A stretch of DNA of 6,098 nt from an uncultured Chloroflexota bacterium (GCA_903928275.1 CAIYQJ010000154.1:1-6098), one strand, 5' to 3'. Positions 1-5,932 are shown, counted from the first letter of the stretch. Numbers and translations: made by a program. Notes: generated by a model not told the origin, from the letters alone.

Positions 1-1
1 G

Positions 2-715
2 CTCGTGCGGACCGCCGACCCGCGGCCGGCCGGTGCGCGAGCCGAGACGCACCGGCTCCACGCCGCGGCGCTCGCGCTCCTCGACCGCCACGGGATCGTC
101 ACGCGCGCCGCCGTCGCCGCCGAGGGCACCGGCGGCGGGTTCGCCGCCGTCTACCCGGTCCTGCGCGCGCTCGAGGATGCCGGGCGCGTGCGGCGCGGCT
201 ACTTCATCGACGGGATGGGCGCGGCGCAGTTCGCGCTCCCGGGCGCCGTGGATCGGCTCCGCGCCGTCCGCGAGCCGCGGCCCGGCGATCCGGTCACGTT
301 CGTGCTCGCGGCAGCCGACCCCGCGAACCCGTATGGCGCGTCCGCCCCGTGGCCGCGACGCCCGGATGACGACGGCCGGCGGCTCCTCCCGCGATCCGCC
401 GGCGCACACGTCGTCCTCGTGGAGGGCGAGCCGCTCGTCTACGTCGAGCGAGGCGGCCGGGGCCTCGTCACGCTTCCGGCCTTCGACGACCCGACCGCTG
501 CCGCCGCGGCGCTCGTCGCGCTGGCCGCGCTCGTCACGGACGGGCGTGCTCGCGAGCTCGTGGTGGCGCGCGTGGACGGCCTGCCCGTCGGCGACTCCCC
601 GCATCGGGCCGCCCTGCTCGCCGCGGGGTTCGTCCCCGCCTATCGCGGCCTTGCCCTCCGCCGCCCCCCGGGATCGCTGCTCGCGACCCGCCGTGGTGAG
701 CTCCACGTGGGCTGA
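2..715 (+). CDS. lhr: Lhr-family ATP-dependent helicase, C-terminal part (5' end outside window)
   Basis: The reading frame is open at the left edge, so this is the C-terminal ~240 residues of a protein that normally has about 1,500. The DEAD/DEAH helicase core and its ATPase motifs lie upstream and are not seen. Counting from the GTG at position 5, residues ~20-85 form a winged-helix segment (RHGIVTRAAVAAEG, then FAAVYPVLRALEDAGRVRRGYF and AQFALPGAVDRLR). This is followed by the typical Lhr block AADPANPYG (~103-111), PWP, and the beta-rich LVEGEPLVYVERGGRGL (~138-154). In known Lhr proteins this region belongs to the C-terminal extension, which resembles AlkZ/YcaQ DNA glycosylases, and Lhr acts in DNA repair by 3'-5' translocation on single strands. 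The GTG at position 5 is internal, not a true start. The TGA at 713-715 overlaps an ATG at 715 in the next gene's frame. Family assignment is firm; any glycosylase activity is not shown here. Confidence 0.88.
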   Translation, partial: LVRTADPRPAGARAETHRLHAAALALLDRHGIVTRAAVAAEGTGGGFAAVYPVLRALEDAGRVRRGYFIDGMGAAQFALPGAVDRLRAVREPRPGDPVTFVLAAADPANPYGASAPWPRRPDDDGRRLLPRSAGAHVVLVEGEPLVYVERGGRGLVTLPAFDDPTAAAAALVALAALVTDGRARELVVARVDGLPVGDSPHRAALLAAGFVPAYRGLALRRPPGSLLATRRGELHVG

Positions 716-748
716 TGCCGCGCACCCGCGACTCGTCCTGCGGTGCGG

Positions 749-775
749 TCGACGAGCGCACGTTCCCGCTATCAT
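749..775 (+). promoter_or_regulatory. probable promoter of the amidotransferase gene, leaderless type
   Basis: TATCAT at 770-775 matches a -10 box (TANNNT) and ends 8 nt before the ATG at 784, so transcription would begin at or just before the start codon. No Shine-Dalgarno sequence lies in front of that ATG. A weak -35 candidate, TCGACG at 749-754, is 15 bp upstream of the -10, which is short. In this GC-rich sequence an AT-rich hexamer at this exact distance is notable, and the M20 gene has the same arrangement. The promoter is inferred from sequence only. Confidence 0.5.
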
Positions 776-783
776 CGGCGCCC

Positions 784-1473
784 ATGTGCGAGCAGTTCGT
801 CGCCCGCTCCGCCGAGCCGTTCACGCTCGGCGACCTCTGGCCGTTCACCGGGCGGCTCGAGCGCTTCGGGATCGCGGGCTTCGGCTGGGGGGTCGCATGG
901 CTGGCGGAGGACGGCTCGTTCGGCATCCACCGCGACCTCCGGGCCTTCCGCGACGACCCTCGGCGCGAGGAGCTGGGCGCCGTCCGGACGACTGCCGCCC
1001 TCGTCCACCTGCGCCGGCCGTCGCGGCTGTCCACGCTCACGCTCGCGGACGCGCAGCCGTTCGCGGACCCCGGCGGCCGGTTCGCCGTCAGCCACAACGG
1101 CGACCTTCGCGAGTACCGCCACCGGCGCGAACGCTACCGCGCACAGGGCCGGATCCACGGCAGGGCAGACACGGAGGTGGCGGTCCGCTGGCTGGAGGAC
1201 GAATGGAGCCCGGGCGAGCGGCCCGCGCATGTCCTCGGGGCGCTGCACGACGCGTTCGGTGGCCTGGCGAACTTCGCGCTCATCCTCCCGGACGGCAGCG
1301 TGCACCACTACGCGGGCAACCGCGAGAACCCGGTCTTCGGGTTCAGGCTCGGCCCGATCGAGATGCTCTCGACCGGCATCTACTCGGTTGATCGCTCGCT
1401 CTTCGCGCTCGTGTGCCCGGAGGCCACGGGTCGGAGCGTCGTGCGCCTCGCCCGGACCGCGTCGCTGGGTTGA
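784..1473 (+). CDS. stand-alone class II glutamine amidotransferase (GATase_4 / YafJ-like)
   Basis: This 229-residue protein is an N-terminal-nucleophile glutaminase domain with no synthetase domain attached. It would hydrolyse glutamine to glutamate and ammonia in the cytoplasm; its true acceptor or substrate is unknown. The motifs occur in class II order: Cys2 (MCEQF), His75-Leu-Arg77 in the glutamine-binding strand (VHLRRPS), QPF at 91-93, SHNGDL at 103-108 with Asn105-Gly106 as the expected oxyanion hole, and GRADTE at 126-131 in place of the usual G-T-D-S-E, keeping Asp129. The start at 784 is chosen because it puts Cys at position 2. The frame also has an ATG at 715 overlapping the lhr stop; using it would add 23 residues ahead of the Cys and would need removal, as in amidotransferases with a propeptide. 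The gene follows lhr by 68 bp and has its own probable leaderless promoter. Fold confidence is high; physiological role is unassigned. Confidence 0.85.
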   Translation: MCEQFVARSAEPFTLGDLWPFTGRLERFGIAGFGWGVAWLAEDGSFGIHRDLRAFRDDPRREELGAVRTTAALVHLRRPSRLSTLTLADAQPFADPGGRFAVSHNGDLREYRHRRERYRAQGRIHGRADTEVAVRWLEDEWSPGERPAHVLGALHDAFGGLANFALILPDGSVHHYAGNRENPVFGFRLGPIEMLSTGIYSVDRSLFALVCPEATGRSVVRLARTASLG

Positions 1474-1490
1474 CCGCGGGTCCCCGGGCC

Positions 1491-1565
1491 CGGTCGGGTC
1501 CGGTCGGCCCTTGACGGGCGCCGCCGCCATCGGCCACGGTCGGGGCGTCCGACCGCCACGGTCGG
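1491..1565 (+). promoter_or_regulatory. CGGTCGG repeat cluster with alternative hairpins before the MFS gene
   Basis: The word CGGTCGG occurs at 1491-1497, 1501-1507, 1537-1543 and 1559-1565, and its exact reverse complement CCGACCG lies at 1549-1555. The inverted copy can pair with the upstream copy (7 bp stem, 5-nt loop GGCGT) or with the downstream copy (7 bp stem, 3-nt loop CCA), but not both. The two flanking direct copies extend to 11 bp (GCCACGGTCGG at 1533-1543 and 1555-1565) and are 22 bp apart, about two helix turns. A TTGACG at 1511-1516 could be a -35 box, but no convincing -10 follows. The cluster ends 16 bp before the MFS start. It could be an operator, an attenuation or RBS-masking structure, or chance in GC-rich DNA; the same 7-mer also occurs inside genes here. 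Confidence 0.35.
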
Positions 1566-1581
1566 CTGGCGGGGGCGTGCG

Positions 1582-2979
1582 ATGGCACTGGCGTCCGACG
1601 TGTCCCTCGGCCCGACGGAGGGCGAGGGCGTCCGCCCCACGGCGATCCTGCCACTCCGGCAGCTGTTCGCCATCTCGGTCTACTGGCTCGGCCTGAGCTG
1701 CATCTTCGGTGGCCTGGTCGCGCTCCTCACCGGCAGGCTCGAGTTCGAGCAGCTGGTGCCGAAGGGGACGGAAGGCACCGCGCTCGTCCAGATGACGATC
1801 GTCGGCTCCCTCATCGCCGCCGTGGTGCAGCCGACCGTGGGCGCGATCAGCGACTACACCACGAGCCGGTGGGGTCGCCGCAAGCCGTACATCTTCATCG
1901 GCTCGATCCTCGACGTCGTCTTCCTCGCGGGCATCGCCATGTCGAACACGGTCGTCGCGATCGCCGCGCTCTTCCTCCTGCTGCAGGCGAGCTCGAACTT
2001 CGCGCAGGGCCCGTTCCAGGGCTACATCCCGGACCTCGTGCCCGAGCCGCAGGTGGGACTCGCCTCCGCGCTCCTCGGCATCTTCCAGACCCTCGGCATC
2101 GTCGCGGGCTCGATCGTCGCCGCGCTCGGCGTCGCGTTCCACCAGTACGCGGTCGCCATCATCGCGCTCGGGGCGATCGAGCTCATGACGATGCTCGTGG
2201 TGGTCATCCGGGTGCAGGAGGGGCGCGCGGCGAAGTCCCGCGCCGGCCGTTCGTGGGGCCGGATCGCGCTCTCGGCGTGGGGCACGGACATCCTCCGCGA
2301 GCGGAGCTTCCTCTGGCTCGTGGGCTCGCGCTTCTTCTTCCTGATGGCCGGGAGCGTGCTCATGAGCCTCGCGCTCTTCTACCTCGTCCGGTCGCACGGG
2401 CTGGCGGAGCGCGATGCGGGCTCGACATACGCCGTCGTCGTCGTGCTCGGGGCCCTCGCCACCGTCATCGCGATCATCCCGTCCGCGCGGCTCTCCGACC
2501 GGATCGGCCGGAAGCCCGTCATCTGGGGCGCGTGTGCCCTCGGCGCTGTCGGCATCGCCATCCTCATCGCCGCTCCGAGCGTGCCGGTCGGCCTCGTCGG
2601 CGCCGCGCTCTACGGCATCGCGAACGGCTCGTTCCTCGCCGTCGACTGGGCGCTCATGACGGACATCATCCCGAAGGCCTCGTCCGGCAGGTACATGGGC
2701 CTGAGCAACGTGGCGACGGCGACCTCGGGCATCTTTGCGCTCGCCCTCGGCGGCGTGATCATGGACACCGTGGGGGGCGTCGCGCGGGCCGGATCCGGCC
2801 CGCGCGCGGCGCTGGTCGTGTCGATCGTCGCGTACATCGTGGCGGCCGCGCTCCTCGTCCCGGTCGTCGAGCCGCTCCGCGGCCGGAGGGCGGCGCGGAC
2901 CGCCGACGGGCCGTCCGCCCGAGGCGCCGGTGAGCCGAACGGCGACACGCCGGCAGCCGGAGACCTCAGCCGGCCGTGA
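1582..2979 (+). CDS. MFS transporter, SLC45 / GPH-like, probably sugar:cation symporter
   Basis: This is a 465-residue integral membrane carrier with about 12 predicted helices between residues ~24 and ~429, a hydrophilic N-terminal ~20 residues and a polar cytosolic tail (~433-465). The loop between helices 2 and 3 carries GAISDYTTSRWGRRKP (88-102), the motif-A variant with R-W-G-R-R typical of SLC45/sucrose carriers and GPH-type symporters. The second half repeats motif A as SARLSDRIGRKP (301-312). Between them lies FQGYIPDLVPEPQVG (145-159), which is common in this group. Transport is expected to be proton- or cation-coupled; the substrate cannot be read from sequence and a sugar is only the family's usual choice. 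The ATG at 1582 is the first start after the intergenic region and is preceded by a weak G-rich stretch (GGCGGGGGCG). The 3' end overlaps the convergent GT87-like gene by 14 bp. Drug or metabolite efflux is the main alternative. Confidence 0.85.
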   Translation: MALASDVSLGPTEGEGVRPTAILPLRQLFAISVYWLGLSCIFGGLVALLTGRLEFEQLVPKGTEGTALVQMTIVGSLIAAVVQPTVGAISDYTTSRWGRRKPYIFIGSILDVVFLAGIAMSNTVVAIAALFLLLQASSNFAQGPFQGYIPDLVPEPQVGLASALLGIFQTLGIVAGSIVAALGVAFHQYAVAIIALGAIELMTMLVVVIRVQEGRAAKSRAGRSWGRIALSAWGTDILRERSFLWLVGSRFFFLMAGSVLMSLALFYLVRSHGLAERDAGSTYAVVVVLGALATVIAIIPSARLSDRIGRKPVIWGACALGAVGIAILIAAPSVPVGLVGAALYGIANGSFLAVDWALMTDIIPKASSGRYMGLSNVATATSGIFALALGGVIMDTVGGVARAGSGPRAALVVSIVAYIVAAALLVPVVEPLRGRRAARTADGPSARGAGEPNGDTPAAGDLSRP

Positions 2980-3961
2980 GCCCGAAGAACGCGCGCGTCC
3001 CGTCCCGCGCCGCAACCCAGAACGACGCGAGGCCCGCACGCGGACCCCCGGCCAGGCGTGCGCGCCAGCGGCCCATGCGGCCGCGCACGCGCGCCGCGAT
3101 CCCGGGCCAGGCGGAGGGGCTCGCCCACCAGAGCGGCTGCGGATGGCGCCAGATCCACGGGACCGTGGCCCAGAGGAGCACGAGGTAGTCGACGCGCGCA
3201 GGGCGCGGGAACGCGAAGACGACGCGGATCTGGTCCACCGTCGCCGGCAGCGTCGCCACCGTGAGGATGAGCATCAACCCGAGCCAGGCCACGCCCCAGC
3301 CGCGCGCCCTGCGGGCGAGGAGCGGCAGGAACACGATCGGGACCCACTTCATCGCGGTCGCGATCGCCCACAGGAAGCCGGCCAACGGCGGCCGGACGAC
3401 CTGCGCTGCCCAGAGCATGAACGCGAGGATGAGGTTCACGTTCCCGGTGTCGATGTTGGCGGCGATCGGGAACGAGAGCAGGAGCACCGCGACCGCCGTC
3501 GACAGGGGGCGTCGCACGTACGCCCAGCCCACCGTCCAGAACAGGAGGAGGATCGTGGACCCCCGCCAGAAGAACCACGCGACGTCCCACGGGAGCAGCG
3601 CCCACGGTAGGAAGAACGGGAGCATCCACGGTGCGTACACGTACGGCATGAAGGGCCCGCCGACGGTGTACGGGTCGCCGCCCGACAGCCAGATCCGGAC
3701 GCCGGCCCAGTAGGCTCGCGCGTCGGCGCCGGCCGCCTCGCCGCGCGCGAACAGCCCGGCGGAGAACGCGCCGAGGACGATCCCGAGGATGATGATGGCC
3801 GCCAGGCGTCGCGGGTCGCGGAGCCGGCTCAGCTCGCGCCGGAGAGCGCGCCGATACAGACCGGCATGCCGCCGGGCGCGCCGGACGAGGACGGGCGTCC
3901 GCGGCGCGGTCGCGGGCAGGGGAGCGGGGCCGGGGGCCGTGCCGTCCGTGGCTGCGATCAG
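2966..3961 (-). CDS. GT87/DUF2029-like polyprenyl-phosphate-dependent membrane glycosyltransferase
   Basis: This multi-helix membrane protein resembles the GT87 (DUF2029) GT-C glycosyltransferases, which use polyprenyl-phosphate sugars (mannose or arabinose) to build cell-envelope glycans. Counted from a CTG at 3961 it has 331 residues. Helix 1 is at ~54-72, followed by an outer loop GADARAYWAG (78-87) whose Asp80 sits where the GT-C catalytic Asp is expected. Then come GGDPYT (94-99), YAPWMLPFFLPWALLPW, DTGNVNL (171-177; GQxN/GNxN in relatives) and MKWVPIVFLPLL (204-215). The basic tail after ~290 is shorter than in ~400-residue relatives. The start is unresolved: the only ATG/GTG/TTG in this frame upstream of helix 1 is the ATG at 4171, and the 70 codons it would add have poor third-position G/C and read as Arg-rich non-protein; the next ATG (residue 105) would cut off Asp80. 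The CTG overlaps the stop of the small frame at 3958-4053 as CTGA. The stop overlaps the MFS gene by 14 bp. Family is likely; sugar and start are uncertain. Confidence 0.72.
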   Translation of the reverse strand: MIAATDGTAPGPAPLPATAPRTPVLVRRARRHAGLYRRALRRELSRLRDPRRLAAIIILGIVLGAFSAGLFARGEAAGADARAYWAGVRIWLSGGDPYTVGGPFMPYVYAPWMLPFFLPWALLPWDVAWFFWRGSTILLLFWTVGWAYVRRPLSTAVAVLLLSFPIAANIDTGNVNLILAFMLWAAQVVRPPLAGFLWAIATAMKWVPIVFLPLLARRARGWGVAWLGLMLILTVATLPATVDQIRVVFAFPRPARVDYLVLLWATVPWIWRHPQPLWWASPSAWPGIAARVRGRMGRWRARLAGGPRAGLASFWVAARDGTRAFFGLTAG

Positions 3962-4053
3962 CCCGCGGCCCGGTTGCGCCCGGCGGTCGCCGGTATCGCG
4001 ATGACCCCGACTGACGCGATGACGTCGAGGTCGAGGTCGAGGCCGAGATCCAC
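3958..4053 (-). CDS. 31-codon frame ahead of the GT87-like gene: leader ORF or displaced N-terminus
   Basis: A GTG at 4053 opens a 31-residue frame ending in TGA at 3960-3958. Nearly all its codons end in G or C, as in the real genes here, while the GT87 frame through the same stretch has many A/T third positions. A purine-rich AGGGGA (plus-strand 4062-4067) lies 8 nt ahead of the GTG, a normal ribosome-binding distance. The peptide begins VDLGLDLDLDV, continues with a hydrophobic part (VIASVGVIAI) and ends in a polar tail; I recognise no family. Its stop overlaps a CTG in the GT87 frame (CTGA), one base back. It may be a leader peptide coupled to the downstream gene, the true N-terminus of that gene displaced by a one-base sequence error, or chance. 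No classic slippery heptamer is visible at the junction. Confidence 0.35.
   Translation of the reverse strand: MDLGLDLDLDVIASVGVIAIPATAGRNRAAG
4024..4041. repeat. three tandem GTCGAG hexamers
   Basis: GTCGAG is repeated three times without interruption. On the minus strand these bases encode the alternating Leu-Asp stretch of the 31-codon frame. A short in-frame hexamer repeat is a place where replication slippage or assembly error could occur, but changes of one whole unit would keep the frame. Confidence 0.7.
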
Positions 4054-4139
4054 GCGACTCTTCCCCTGCTGGCTGCGACGCGACGCGCCGCGGCTCGCAT
4101 GATGCGGTCGGCGGGTCCCTGGCGCAACCGGCCCGCAGG

Positions 4140-4161
4140 CGACCGACGACCGTCGCGGTCG
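4140..4161. promoter_or_regulatory. imperfect inverted repeat, possible operator
   Basis: CGACCG (4140-4145) and CGGTCG (4156-4161) are exact reverse complements. Inside them CGA (4147-4149) pairs with TCG (4153-4155), leaving A4146 unpaired and a 3-nt centre. It lies 50-72 bp upstream of the TAGACT -10 box of the M20 gene and shares its core with the repeats before the MFS gene. It could bind a dimeric regulator, but palindromes built of CG-rich words arise easily in this composition. Confidence 0.25.
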
Positions 4162-4211
4162 GGGACCGCACGCCGGCGACATCCGACGCGGTGCGCCGGC
4201 CGCATGGCGCC

Positions 4212-4217
4212 TAGACT
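4212..4217 (+). promoter_or_regulatory. probable -10 box of the M20-Rid operon, leaderless type
   Basis: TAGACT fits TANNNT and ends 7 nt before the ATG at 4225, so the transcript would start at about the start codon. No Shine-Dalgarno sequence is present between them (CGCGGCC). I could not find a good -35 box at 16-18 bp. The box also supports choosing the ATG at 4225 over the upstream in-frame ATG at 4099. Confidence 0.5.
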
Positions 4218-4224
4218 CGCGGCC

Positions 4225-5493
4225 ATGGACGATCCCCGCATGCCCGCCGCCTCGCAGCGGCCCCATCCCACGGAGCCGGCCGGCCGGTCGCCGGACCCGC
4301 TCGTCTCCGACGCGGAGCTCACGGCGATCCTCGCGATCGTCGAAGAAGCGAGACCCGCCTACCTCGCGGAGCTCGAGGCTCTCGTCTCGGTGGACTGCGG
4401 GAGCTACTCGAAGGCCGGCGTGGACGCCGTCGGCGCGCGGGTCGCCGCCGCGCTGGCGGGGATCGGCGGCCTCGTCGTCGTCCACCCGCATGCCGAGCTC
4501 GGCGACACCGTCGTCGCCACGTTCGCTGGCGTCGAGGACGCCGCCCGGCTCCTCGTCCTTGCCCACCTCGACACGGTCTTCCCGCCGGGCACGGCGGCGT
4601 CCCGTCCGTTCCGCCTCGCCGACGGCCGCGCGACCGGTCCCGGCGTCGCCGACATGAAGAGCGGTCTGATTGCCGCGATCCACGCGCTCGCGGCGGCCCG
4701 CGCGGTCGCCGGCCCGTCCATCGGGCGCGTGGCGTTCGTCGCGAACCCCGACGAGGAGATCGGCTCGCCGAGCTCCACGCCGCTGATCCGCGCGCTCGCC
4801 GCCGAGACGGACGTCGCCCTCGTCGTCGAGAGTGCACGTGCGAACGGCGCGATCGTCTCGAGCCGGAAGGGGATCGTGGAGCTCCGGCTCCTCGTCCACG
4901 GTCGGGCGGCTCACGCCGGCGTGGAGCCCGAGAAGGGCCGCAGCGCCATCCTCGAGGCGGCGCACCTCGTCACGGCCCTCCATGCCCTGCCGGCTCGCTG
5001 GCCGACCGTCACGTGCAACGTCGGCGTCATCGCGGGTGGCACGCGTCCGAACGTCGTCGCCGATGAGGCGGTCCTCGAGGTGGACCTTCGCGCGGCGACG
5101 GGGCCCGAGCTGGACGCTGCGCTCGCAGCCATCCACGGGCTCGCGGCCGCGCCGACCGTGCCGGACGTGACGGTGGACGTCGTGGAGACCGTGTCGTGGC
5201 GGCCGATGGAGAAGACGGCGCGGAGCGCCGTCCTCGTGGACCATGCGGAAGGCCTCGCGGCGCGGATCGGCTTCCAGGTCCGCGACGTCGCCACCGGCGG
5301 CGCGTCCGACGGGAACACGACCGCCGGGATGGGCGTCCCCACGCTCGACGGGCTCGGGCCGATCGCCGGCATCCCCCACGCGCCCGGCGAGTACCTCGAG
5401 GTCGATTCGATCGTGCCGCGCACCGCTCTCCTCGCGGCCCTCATCGTCGCGGTCTCGCGCGACCCCTCGTTCGCGCCCGGGCACGGCGCGTGA
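4225..5493 (+). CDS. M20 family zinc metallo-carboxypeptidase (CPG2/ArgE-like)
   Basis: This 422-residue cytoplasmic hydrolase belongs to the M20/M25/M40 family, which removes C-terminal amino acids from N-acyl amino acids or small peptides using two metal ions. All the expected residues are present: AHLDTVFPPGT with His114 and Asp116, GPGVADMKSGL with the bridging Asp143, NPDEEIGS with catalytic-base Glu177 and metal ligand Glu178, VESAR with ligand Glu202, and IPHAPGEYLEVDS with ligand His385. The lid/dimerisation domain (~215-320) contains GRAAHAG with His230, and the signature GGASDGNTTAGMG is at 358-370. Motif order and spacing are closest to glutamate carboxypeptidase (CPG2) in my reading; the actual substrate is not determined. 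There is no signal peptide, and the first ~25 residues are Pro/Ala-rich and probably disordered. The start at 4225 follows a leaderless -10 box; the ATG at 4099 would add 42 Arg-rich residues unlike any M20 N-terminus. The stop overlaps the Rid gene start. Confidence 0.9.
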   Translation: MDDPRMPAASQRPHPTEPAGRSPDPLVSDAELTAILAIVEEARPAYLAELEALVSVDCGSYSKAGVDAVGARVAAALAGIGGLVVVHPHAELGDTVVATFAGVEDAARLLVLAHLDTVFPPGTAASRPFRLADGRATGPGVADMKSGLIAAIHALAAARAVAGPSIGRVAFVANPDEEIGSPSSTPLIRALAAETDVALVVESARANGAIVSSRKGIVELRLLVHGRAAHAGVEPEKGRSAILEAAHLVTALHALPARWPTVTCNVGVIAGGTRPNVVADEAVLEVDLRAATGPELDAALAAIHGLAAAPTVPDVTVDVVETVSWRPMEKTARSAVLVDHAEGLAARIGFQVRDVATGGASDGNTTAGMGVPTLDGLGPIAGIPHAPGEYLEVDSIVPRTALLAALIVAVSRDPSFAPGHGA

Positions 5494-5900
5494 CCTGGGC
5501 CGGAAGTCCTGGCGCACGCAGGCGGATCTCCTCGGGTGGTCCCTGGGAGGCGAGCGTCGGCTACAGCCGCGCGGTCGCCGTCGGCGGCCGCTGCCTCGTC
5601 TCGGGCACGACCGACGCCGGCCCGGACGGGCGGTCGCTCCACCCGGGGGACCCGGGCGCCCAGGCGCGCGCGGCCTTCGGAATCGCGGCCCAGGCGCTCA
5701 CGGAGGCGGGGATGAGCCTCGAGGACGTCGTTCGGACACGGGTCTACGTCACGGACCGCGCTCACGTCTCGGCGGTCGCCGCAGTCCACGGCGAGCTGTT
5801 CGGCGCGGTCCGCCCCGCCGCGACGCTCGTCGTGGTCGCCGGCCTCATCGATGCGACCCTCCTCGTCGAGGTGGAGCTCGAGGCGGTCGGCCAGACCTGA
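5490..5900 (+). CDS. RidA/YjgF/UK114-family protein lacking the active-site Arg
   Basis: This 136-residue protein has the chorismate-mutase-like Rid fold, which forms trimers with active sites at the subunit clefts. Canonical RidA hydrolyses reactive enamine/imine intermediates made by PLP enzymes. Visible features are GGPWEASVGYSRAV (16-29), VSGTT (37-41), LEDVVRTRVYVTD (78-89), VHGELFG (99-105) and the C-terminal strand LLVEVELEAV. In canonical RidA the motif is R-P-A-R, whose second Arg binds the substrate carboxylate; here it reads RPAAT (108-112), so that Arg is Ala111. This places it in Rid subgroups without proven deaminase activity. The start is the GTG at 5490, overlapping the M20 stop as GTGA with no Shine-Dalgarno, which indicates translational coupling. 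The first ~10 residues precede the usual family N-terminus. It likely works on the same substrate or pathway as the peptidase; the reaction is unknown. Confidence 0.87.
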   Translation: MTWAGSPGARRRISSGGPWEASVGYSRAVAVGGRCLVSGTTDAGPDGRSLHPGDPGAQARAAFGIAAQALTEAGMSLEDVVRTRVYVTDRAHVSAVAAVHGELFGAVRPAATLVVVAGLIDATLLVEVELEAVGQT

Positions 5901-5902
5901 GG

Positions 5903-5929
5903 GAGGCAGCGGCGGACGGCCGTCCCCTC
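5903..5929. terminator. weak candidate hairpin between convergent ridA-like and azlD-like genes
   Basis: A perfect 12-bp palindrome GGACGGCCGTCC lies at 5914-5925, flanked by GAGG (5903-5906) and CCTC (5926-5929), which could add an outer stem across a one-sided bulge. The position between two converging genes suits a bidirectional terminator, but there is no T-run on either strand and the inner stem would be only 4 bp with a GGCC loop. Confidence 0.22.
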
Positions 5930-5932
5930 GGC

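Larger units (their letters stand above)
4054..4224. other. divergent intergenic region between the GT87-like and M20 genes
   Basis: These ~170 bases separate the minus-strand unit from the plus-strand M20 gene. Frames crossing it give Arg-rich or mixed-codon translations that do not look like protein. It holds two CGGTCGG words (4105-4111 and 4156-4162), the imperfect inverted repeat at 4140-4161, a purine-rich ribosome-binding candidate for the minus-strand GTG at 4053, and the TAGACT -10 box for the M20 gene. I see no clear minus-strand promoter. Confidence 0.5.

Noticed and set aside
1484..1493. Palindrome CCGGGCCCGG after the amidotransferase stop, as a terminator
   Set aside because: Ten bases with no room for a loop, no following T-run, and such words arise easily in this composition.
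1511..1516. TTGACG as a -35 box for the MFS gene
   Set aside because: No acceptable -10 box lies 16-18 bp downstream (sequence there is CCACGG/CACGGT), so I do not call a promoter.
772..3039. 755-codon minus-strand open frame opposite the amidotransferase and MFS genes
   Set aside because: Its translation is Arg/Asp/Glu/His-rich with no hydrophobic core or motif. Long open antisense frames are expected in DNA this GC-rich, and the plus-strand genes beneath have clear family motifs.
2930..3610. 226-codon plus-strand open frame over the GT87-like gene
   Set aside because: The translation is almost wholly Arg/Pro/Glu/His, typical of an antisense frame opposite a hydrophobic membrane protein.
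2610..4322. 570-codon minus-strand open frame across the MFS 3' end and GT87-like gene
   Set aside because: Arg/Pro/Ala-rich translation with no recognisable domain; it is an out-of-frame shadow of the GT87-like gene, whose own frame shows membrane helices and family motifs.
3958..5517. 519-codon minus-strand open frame antisense to the M20 gene
   Set aside because: Charged, motif-free translation opposite a complete M20 gene. Only its last 31 codons (3958-4053) fall outside that gene and look protein-like; those are reported separately.
4911..5932. Continuation of the AzlD-like frame as a ~340-residue antisense extension
   Set aside because: The residues are polar and motif-free and lie opposite well-supported Rid and M20 genes, so I do not annotate them as protein; the missing stop is reported as a finding instead.
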